From positions 1 to 10,718 of the forward strand of contig CALCPL010000163.1 in the NCBI GenBank assembly GCA_937897125.1: a DNA stretch of 10,718 nucleotides, given 5' to 3'. Position 1 is the first letter of the stretch. The number at the start of each line of letters is the position of its first letter. The DNA comes from an uncultured Candidatus Pelagibacter sp. (GTDB taxonomy: Bacteria; Pseudomonadota; Alphaproteobacteria; Pelagibacterales; Pelagibacteraceae). Of the stretch, positions 6,128 through 10,718 are shown in pieces. Position numbers and translations under genes: made by a program. The notes under the pieces are model-generated. The model was not told the origin of the DNA and did not search any database. It worked only from the letters and a program-made list of their open reading frames with translations.

Positions 6128-7503
6128 TATATTTTTTCCTTAATGTATTGTTGAGTTTTACTTAGGTTATTTGAAATAATATCATAATTTTCTTTTTCAT
6201 CCATAACATACTTTAGTTCATCAGGTAAGTCAGGTTTGATTCCAATTGATTTATCTATGGCTTCTGGAAACTTACATGGGTGTGCTGTTGCTAAAACAAT
6301 ATTGTTACCCTCTATATTAACTTTTTTTAAAGCTCCAAAACCTATTGCACTATGAGGATCTAATACAATGTTATGCATGGTATGAACCTCCTTAATAATG
6401 TCTAAAACCTCATTCTCATTTATGCTCGCTGATAAAAAATCTCTATCAATTTTTTTCATCTTATCTTCTGGGATAATATATTTACCATCTTCTTTAATTC
6501 CACTCATAATTTTTTGTGTTTCATGATCATCAAAGTCATTCAAATCATAAATTAATCTTTCAAAATTACTCGCAATTTGAATGTCCATACTTGGAGAATT
6601 TGTTTCTAAAACTGTTTCTGCTTCATATTTTCCCCTAGAAATTGCTCTGTGTAAAATATCATTCTGATTTGTTGCAACGATAAGTTTATTGATTGGTAAA
6701 CCCATTTTTTTTGATAGATAACCAGCATACACATCACCAAAATTCCCCGTAGGTACTGAAAAGTTAATTGGCCTATCATCTTTAATCTGGAAATATGTAT
6801 AAAAATAATAGACTGATTGTGCAATAATTCTTGCCCAATTTATCGAGTTAACTCCAGACATATTAATTGATTTAGAAAATTCCTTATCTGCAAACATTGA
6901 TTTAACCAAGTTTTGACAATCATCAAAGTTACCTTCTATCGCTATATTAAAGACATTTTTTTCCTTAACAGTTGACATTAGTTTTCTTTGAACAAGTGAA
7001 ACTTTGTTATGTGGGTGAAGAACAAATATATTCATATTTTTTTTTCCCTTAATTGCATCTATAGCAGCGGCACCTGTATCTCCTGATGTAGCAACAATAA
7101 CATTTATATTTTTATTATTTTTTTTTAGATAATGCTCATAGAAGTTTCCTAATAATTGCATTGCAATATCTTTAAAGGCTAGCGTTGGGCCATGGAATAA
7201 CTCTAAAAGGTTAACATCACCTACTTTAATTAAAGCTACCGCATTATTTTTTCTGAATACTGAATATGATTTATCAACAATATCTGATAATTCACTCTCA
7301 GACATAAAGTCTCCAATATAAGGGTAGATTATTTTTTTTGCTAATTCCTGGTAACTTAAGCCACTTAGCGACTCAAGCTCCTCAGTGCTATATTTTTTGA
7401 CTTCTTTTGGAATAAATAGACCACCATCATCTGCAAGTCCTTTAATAAATACGTCCTCAAAACTGTACTCTTTTGAGTTATCTCTAGTGCTTATATATTT
7501 CAT
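6127..7503 (-). CDS. thrC: Threonine synthase
   Basis: This 458-residue PLP enzyme converts O-phosphohomoserine to threonine, the step after ThrB. The N-terminus MKYISTRD and the segment GLADDGGLFIP (22-32) are typical of the long threonine synthases. The PLP lysine is K111 in FHGPTLAFKD, followed by VATSGDTGAAA and the FSVPTGNFGDVYAGY phosphate-binding stretch. TAHPCKFPEAI near the C-terminus is also characteristic. The length is normal and there is no frameshift. The ATG directly follows the SURF1 stop with no gap. A biosynthetic gene at the end of an oxidase operon is known in Alphaproteobacteria, where surf1 and thrC are often neighbours (general knowledge). Confidence 0.96.
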   Translation of the reverse strand: MKYISTRDNSKEYSFEDVFIKGLADDGGLFIPKEVKKYSTEELESLSGLSYQELAKKIIYPYIGDFMSESELSDIVDKSYSVFRKNNAVALIKVGDVNLLELFHGPTLAFKDIAMQLLGNFYEHYLKKNNKNINVIVATSGDTGAAAIDAIKGKKNMNIFVLHPHNKVSLVQRKLMSTVKEKNVFNIAIEGNFDDCQNLVKSMFADKEFSKSINMSGVNSINWARIIAQSVYYFYTYFQIKDDRPINFSVPTGNFGDVYAGYLSKKMGLPINKLIVATNQNDILHRAISRGKYEAETVLETNSPSMDIQIASNFERLIYDLNDFDDHETQKIMSGIKEDGKYIIPEDKMKKIDRDFLSASINENEVLDIIKEVHTMHNIVLDPHSAIGFGALKKVNIEGNNIVLATAHPCKFPEAIDKSIGIKPDLPDELKYVMDEKENYDIISNNLSKTQQYIKEKI

Positions 7504-8157
7504 CTAATAATATTTTCTTCTAAAATATAAATATAGTATAAAAATTGAAATCGCTAATGAAAACCAAGTCATGGCATATTTTTTATGATTATTTGAAATA
7601 TTTGCAGTGATCAATTTTGGCTTGGGTAATTCATTGTTTCCTGAGAGATAAATAACATAAGGTGAAAACTTTTTACCTGTAAATTTAAACACATCATCTC
7701 TATCAAGAGTAAACCAATAATTATCTAAAATATTATTTTCAGGTTTAAACCTGTTTGCTTTTGTTTGTTTTTTTAAAATACCAACAATATCATTTTTATC
7801 AATTATATCGATAATTTTACTATTCTTCATATCAAAAGGTATCCACCCTCTATTTAATAAATAATCACTACCTTCTATTTTTAGAGGATTAACAACTTCA
7901 AAACCAGGTTTTCCTTTTTCATTTAGATTGTAAAGATAAATTTGTTTTTCAAAATCAATTGACCCATTAGTTTTAATTCTTAAATAGTTTTTGATTGTAC
8001 TACTAGATAAGTTAACCGGTTCATCTTTAAGTGAAGTTTTTATTTGATTGATTAATTCTAATTTCCAATTAAGCCTAACAATCTGCCAGCTACCAAGAGC
8101 AATAAAGACAGAAATAAAAAAAAATACAAAAATAGAAAATAAAAATTTATATCTCAA
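7504..8157 (-). CDS. SURF1 family cytochrome oxidase assembly protein
   Basis: This 217-residue protein assists assembly of the aa3 oxidase, probably in heme a delivery to subunit I. It has the SURF1 layout: an N-terminal membrane helix (about 5-22), the signature LGSWQIVRLNWK at 21-32, a periplasmic domain with LLNRGWIPFD, and a C-terminal helix starting at YAMTWFSLA. The start codon is TTG at 8157. A stop codon lies two codons upstream in frame, and no in-frame ATG occurs before the signature, so TTG is the only reasonable start. It lies 10 bp after ctaE and abuts thrC. Confidence 0.93.
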   Translation of the reverse strand: MRYKFLFSIFVFFFISVFIALGSWQIVRLNWKLELINQIKTSLKDEPVNLSSSTIKNYLRIKTNGSIDFEKQIYLYNLNEKGKPGFEVVNPLKIEGSDYLLNRGWIPFDMKNSKIIDIIDKNDIVGILKKQTKANRFKPENNILDNYWFTLDRDDVFKFTGKKFSPYVIYLSGNNELPKPKLITANISNNHKKYAMTWFSLAISIFILYLYFRRKYY

Positions 8158-8167
8158 GGGCTAAAAA

Positions 8168-8956
8168 TTAACTTCCCCAAATATAAATGGCAGCAAATAA
8201 GAATAGCCACACAACATCTACAAAGTGCCAGTACCAAGCAGCTGCCTCAAATCCAAAGTGATGTTCTTCAGTAAAGTGACCCTTTCTTGCTCTCATTAAA
8301 CATACTGCTAAAAATATAGTGCCAATAATAACATGAAAACCATGGAAGCCTGTTGCCATATAAAATACTGAACCATATATATTTCCTGCAAAATCAAAAG
8401 TTGCATGCTGGTATTCATAAACCTGTAGTAGTGAAAAAGAGAAACCAAGTATAACTGTAAGAACTAGTCCTTGAATAAAGCTTTTTCTATCACCTTCTAA
8501 CAATGCGTGGTGTGACCATGTTACTGTCGTTCCAGACAATAATAAAATTAATGTATTAATTAGTGGGATATCCCATGGATCAAAAGTTACAATATCTTTG
8601 GGTGGCCATGTTCCTCCAATTGCTAAAGATGGAAATAAACTTGCATCAAAATATGCCCAAAACCATGCCACAAAGAACATAACTTCTGAAGCAATGAATA
8701 ATGTCATTCCATATCTATGGTGAATTTGTACTACTGGTGTGTGATGACCTTGATGCTCTGCTTCAATAACAACATCCCTAAACCACATATATGTTCCATA
8801 AAGTAGTAATGCTAAACCTAGATACATTCCCCAAGAAACTTCACTATGCAAATAATAAACTGAACCTATTGCTAAAACTAAACATGAAAATGAGACGTAT
8901 ATAGGCCAAGGACTTGGGTCTACTAAATGATAATCGTGTTTTTTTTCTGCGGACAT
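8168..8956 (-). CDS. ctaE: Cytochrome c oxidase subunit III
   Basis: This 262-residue inner-membrane protein is the third core subunit of the aa3-type oxidase. It binds lipid and supports proton uptake rather than carrying metal. Family motifs are YHLVDPSPWP at 9-18, IASEVMFFVAWFWAYF at 88-103 (with E91), WPPKDI at 117-122, HHALLEGDR, TGFHGFHVIIG at 202-212 and the C-terminal AAWYWHFVDVVWLFLF at 239-254. Seven membrane helices are expected. It starts 2 bp after the ctaG stop. The codons and residues here look more conserved than in the neighbouring genes, as expected for a core subunit. Confidence 0.98.
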   Translation of the reverse strand: MSAEKKHDYHLVDPSPWPIYVSFSCLVLAIGSVYYLHSEVSWGMYLGLALLLYGTYMWFRDVVIEAEHQGHHTPVVQIHHRYGMTLFIASEVMFFVAWFWAYFDASLFPSLAIGGTWPPKDIVTFDPWDIPLINTLILLLSGTTVTWSHHALLEGDRKSFIQGLVLTVILGFSFSLLQVYEYQHATFDFAGNIYGSVFYMATGFHGFHVIIGTIFLAVCLMRARKGHFTEEHHFGFEAAAWYWHFVDVVWLFLFAAIYIWGS

Positions 8957-8958
8957 TT

Positions 8959-9495
8959 TTATAATTTTGATTGGTTATAGTAATCTGATGAAAAAAAAGT
9001 ATAGGACATAGTTACATCTTTAATATTTTTAGTGTTGGGATCATTTACCATTTCTGGATCCAAATAAAAAGTCATAATATAAGTAGCTTTTTCACCTGCT
9101 TTTAAAGCCTGCTTTTCAAAACAAAAACACCCTAATTTACTATAGTATTTACCAAATGATGAAGGCGATACATTAAAAGCAGCAACTCCATAAGTAGTTT
9201 CATCACCATAATTTTCTACTTCAAATTCGATTCGATTCACCTGACCTATTTTGACATCCATAACATTTTTTTTCACTTTAAAATTCCAAGGAAGATTGTT
9301 TACGTTTGTGTCAAAACGAACACTAACTTTTTGGTCTAAAATTATATCTGGTGCTTCTTTTGATATCTGCGTAGTTCCTCCAAAACCAGTTACTCTACAA
9401 AATATGTCATATAAAGGTACAGCAGCAAACGAAAGTCCTAACATGATAAAAAATATCCCTGCAAGAATAATGGGGGTTAAGGTTTTATTATTCAC
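8959..9495 (-). CDS. ctaG: Cytochrome c oxidase copper chaperone CtaG/Cox11
   Basis: This 178-residue membrane-anchored periplasmic protein inserts copper into the CuB site of subunit I. One N-terminal helix (about 8-26) is followed by PLYDIFCRVTGFGG (27-40). The copper-ligand pair is the CFCF motif at 123-126 (C123, C125), with C33 also conserved. FYLDPEM, the usual C-terminal signature, is at 143-149. The start is GTG at 9495, sharing one base with the TAG stop of the small upstream gene (TAGTG). The next in-frame ATG would fall inside the anchor helix, so GTG is preferred. Confidence 0.96.
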   Translation of the reverse strand: MNNKTLTPIILAGIFFIMLGLSFAAVPLYDIFCRVTGFGGTTQISKEAPDIILDQKVSVRFDTNVNNLPWNFKVKKNVMDVKIGQVNRIEFEVENYGDETTYGVAAFNVSPSSFGKYYSKLGCFCFEKQALKAGEKATYIMTFYLDPEMVNDPNTKNIKDVTMSYTFFSSDYYNQSKL

Positions 9496-9620
9496 TATAA
9501 TGATCTATCGAAAACACCCGTATTATAAAGTGTAAAGAAAAATAAAAATACCATAAACCCTAATATTGCTACAGCAGTTAAAATATTTTTACGTTTAGTT
9601 TTTTTATTAGGTATCATCAT
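9495..9620 (-). CDS. Small CoxF-like single-pass membrane protein, 41 residues
   Basis: This short reading frame runs from ATG at 9620 to TAG at 9497-9495 and fills the gap between ctaB and ctaG exactly. Its start overlaps the ctaB stop as ATGA, and its stop shares one base with the ctaG GTG. The product is MMIPNKKTKRKN, then a hydrophobic helix (about 13-31) and the short tail YNTGVFDRSL. The basic N-terminus places it N-in, tail in the periplasm. Alphaproteobacterial oxidase operons carry a small hydrophobic gene (coxF) at this position; that context, not motif similarity, supports the name. The double overlap makes a chance frame unlikely. Function unknown, presumably oxidase assembly. Confidence 0.75.
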   Translation of the reverse strand: MMIPNKKTKRKNILTAVAILGFMVFLFFFTLYNTGVFDRSL

Positions 9621-10528
9621 AATATTTTATCTATCAAAAAAATAACGAATATCAAAAATAAATATAAAATTGAGTATCCAAATATTGTTTTAGCCTTTTT
9701 CGAGTTAAATTTGTTTTTTTTGTACTTGTAGAGTTGAAAGCATAAAAGATTATAATACAAAGTAAGCAAAAGAGCAGGTACTAAAAACACTAGTCCTACA
9801 AGATCTATTGCATAAGGTAAAACAATCATTGGCAACATCAATAAAGAATAGACCAGTATGTTTATTTTAGTACTTTCTATTCCATTGGTTAATGGAAGCA
9901 TTGGAATTTTTGCTTTCTTGTAGTCATCTGATTTGTAAAGACTTAAGGCCCAGAAATGAGATGGTGTCCAAAAAAATATGATCAAAAAGAAAGTTATCGG
10001 CTCTAAAGAAAGTGAGTTAGTTGCAATAGTCCAGCCAATTACTGGTGGCAATGCTCCTGCAGCACCACCTATTACAATATTTTGAGGTGTTTTTCTCTTC
10101 AGCCAAATTGTGTAGATAAATACATAAAATAAAATTGTAAATAATAATAACGCTGCTGAGATTGTGTTTGCATAATAATCTAATGCAATTACTGAAAAAA
10201 ATGAAAGTGATGTTCCAAAAATTAGAGCTTGGTTTTTATTAACCTTTCCCATTGGAATTGGTCTTAAGCAAGTTCTGGTCATTAATGCATCAAGATCAGA
10301 TTCGTACCACATATTTAGAGCACCAGCAGCTCCTGCTCCGATTGAAACTAAAAGAATTGCAATCATTGCATCTTTTGTTGAAACTACAGTAGGTGCCATT
10401 AAAAGTCCTACGGCACACGTAAAGATTACCAAGGACATTACTCTTGGCTTCATTAGTTTAAATAATTCAGAAAAATTAAACACATTCTCCTGACTTAAGT
10501 TTCTATTTTTTAATTTAGAATTAATCAT
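9617..10528 (-). CDS. ctaB: Protoheme IX farnesyltransferase (heme O synthase)
   Basis: This 303-residue polytopic UbiA-family prenyltransferase adds a farnesyl group to heme B, giving heme O, the precursor of the heme A of the oxidase. The first aspartate-rich motif is NMWYESDLDALMTRTCLRP (72-90). The second conserved loop is YKSDDYKKAKIPMLP (198-212). KPRVMSLV at 27-34, TPQNIVIGGAAGALPP at 147-162 and FFWTPSHFWALSL at 185-197 are further family marks. The farnesyl donor links it to the isoprenoid pathway served by IspH in the opposite run. The ATG at 10528 leaves a normal cytoplasmic N-terminus of about 25 residues. No Shine-Dalgarno is visible. There are 32 bases between it and ctaD, with no structure recognised. 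Confidence 0.96.
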   Translation of the reverse strand: MINSKLKNRNLSQENVFNFSELFKLMKPRVMSLVIFTCAVGLLMAPTVVSTKDAMIAILLVSIGAGAAGALNMWYESDLDALMTRTCLRPIPMGKVNKNQALIFGTSLSFFSVIALDYYANTISAALLLFTILFYVFIYTIWLKRKTPQNIVIGGAAGALPPVIGWTIATNSLSLEPITFFLIIFFWTPSHFWALSLYKSDDYKKAKIPMLPLTNGIESTKINILVYSLLMLPMIVLPYAIDLVGLVFLVPALLLTLYYNLLCFQLYKYKKNKFNSKKAKTIFGYSILYLFLIFVIFLIDKIL

Positions 10529-10560
10529 TAATATTTAATATAGAAAAAGCTAAAACTTTA

Positions 10561-10718
10561 CTAACTAGAAACTTTTTCAACACCATCTGGATCTTCAAAT
10601 TTTGGTAATTCTTCAAAAGTATGAAAATTTGGTGGTGATGGTACAGTCCATTCTAAAGTCGTAGCACCTTCACCCCAAGGGTTTTGAGCTGCAGCTTTTT
10701 TCTTAGAAAAAGAATAAA
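10561..10718 (-). CDS. ctaD: Cytochrome c oxidase subunit I, C-terminal end (partial)
   Basis: The gene runs off the right edge of the window. The last 51 residues are readable and end in TAG at 10563-10561. They contain [20 protein letters not shown] and then [13 protein letters not shown], the characteristic C-terminal tail of heme-copper oxidase subunit I after its last helix. No catalytic residue lies in this part. Its place directly upstream of ctaB matches the common alphaproteobacterial order ctaC-ctaD-ctaB-coxF-ctaG-ctaE, which supports the assignment. The promoter of the whole minus-strand run must lie beyond the window, unless internal promoters exist. Confidence 0.93.
   Translation of the reverse strand, partial: YSFSKKKAAAQNPWGEGATTLEWTVPSPPNFHTFEELPKFEDPDGVEKVSS

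Noticed and set aside
6606..6824. Minus-strand open frame inside thrC in another frame
   Set aside because: Shadow of thrC; the threonine synthase frame carries the PLP and phosphate motifs through this stretch.
9251..9535. Plus-strand open frame opposite ctaG and the small CoxF-like gene
   Set aside because: No motif, and it covers the strongly conserved CtaG N-terminal coding region on the other strand.
1..10718. Search for defence systems, CRISPR, toxin-antitoxin, transposons or prophage genes
   Set aside because: Every long frame is a recognisable metabolic or respiratory gene, no spaced direct repeats were seen, and there is almost no unassigned DNA in which such a system could sit.

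Overview
The window looks like a chromosomal segment of a SAR11-type marine alphaproteobacterium (Pelagibacterales). This is an inference from three things. The sequence is very AT-rich, and genes are packed with gaps or overlaps of only a few bases. The gene content combines an alphaproteobacterial cytochrome-c-oxidase assembly cluster, a TRAP solute-binding protein and a retinal-forming crtY-blh pair. No rRNA, tRNA, CRISPR array, insertion sequence or phage gene was seen.

Layout. (1) 1-1165, minus strand: a periplasmic TRAP transporter solute-binding protein, closed by a clear intrinsic terminator (10-47). (2) 1166-1317: the only sizeable intergenic region. It lies between two divergent transcription units and holds two short perfect palindromes and candidate promoter elements. 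(3) 1318-5650, plus strand: a tight five-gene run of lycopene cyclase (crtY), beta-carotene dioxygenase (blh), ispH, homoserine kinase (thrB) and RNase HI (rnhA), with junctions of +1, -11, 0 and -1 bp. (4) 5642-10718, minus strand: in transcription order, the C-terminal end of cytochrome c oxidase subunit I (ctaD), ctaB, a 41-residue CoxF-like membrane protein, ctaG, ctaE, SURF1, thrC and a peroxiredoxin. From ctaB to the peroxiredoxin the junctions run from a 4-bp overlap to a 10-bp gap. The two runs converge with a 9-bp overlap of rnhA and the peroxiredoxin gene.

How the genes work together. IspH makes the C5 isoprenoid units IPP and DMAPP. CrtY closes the rings of lycopene to give beta-carotene, and Blh cleaves beta-carotene to retinal, the chromophore of proteorhodopsin. 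The plus-strand run therefore joins an early and two late steps of retinal synthesis. The steps between (crtE, crtB, crtI) and the rhodopsin itself are not in the window. The minus-strand run builds the aa3-type oxidase: subunits I and III, heme O synthesis (CtaB), CuB insertion (CtaG) and SURF1. ThrB and ThrC, the last two steps of threonine synthesis, lie on opposite strands of the convergent junction.

Most of the window is ordinary core metabolism. The points most worth checking are the retinal genes fused into a housekeeping operon, the paired palindromes upstream of them, and the tiny CoxF-like gene that a length cutoff would miss.
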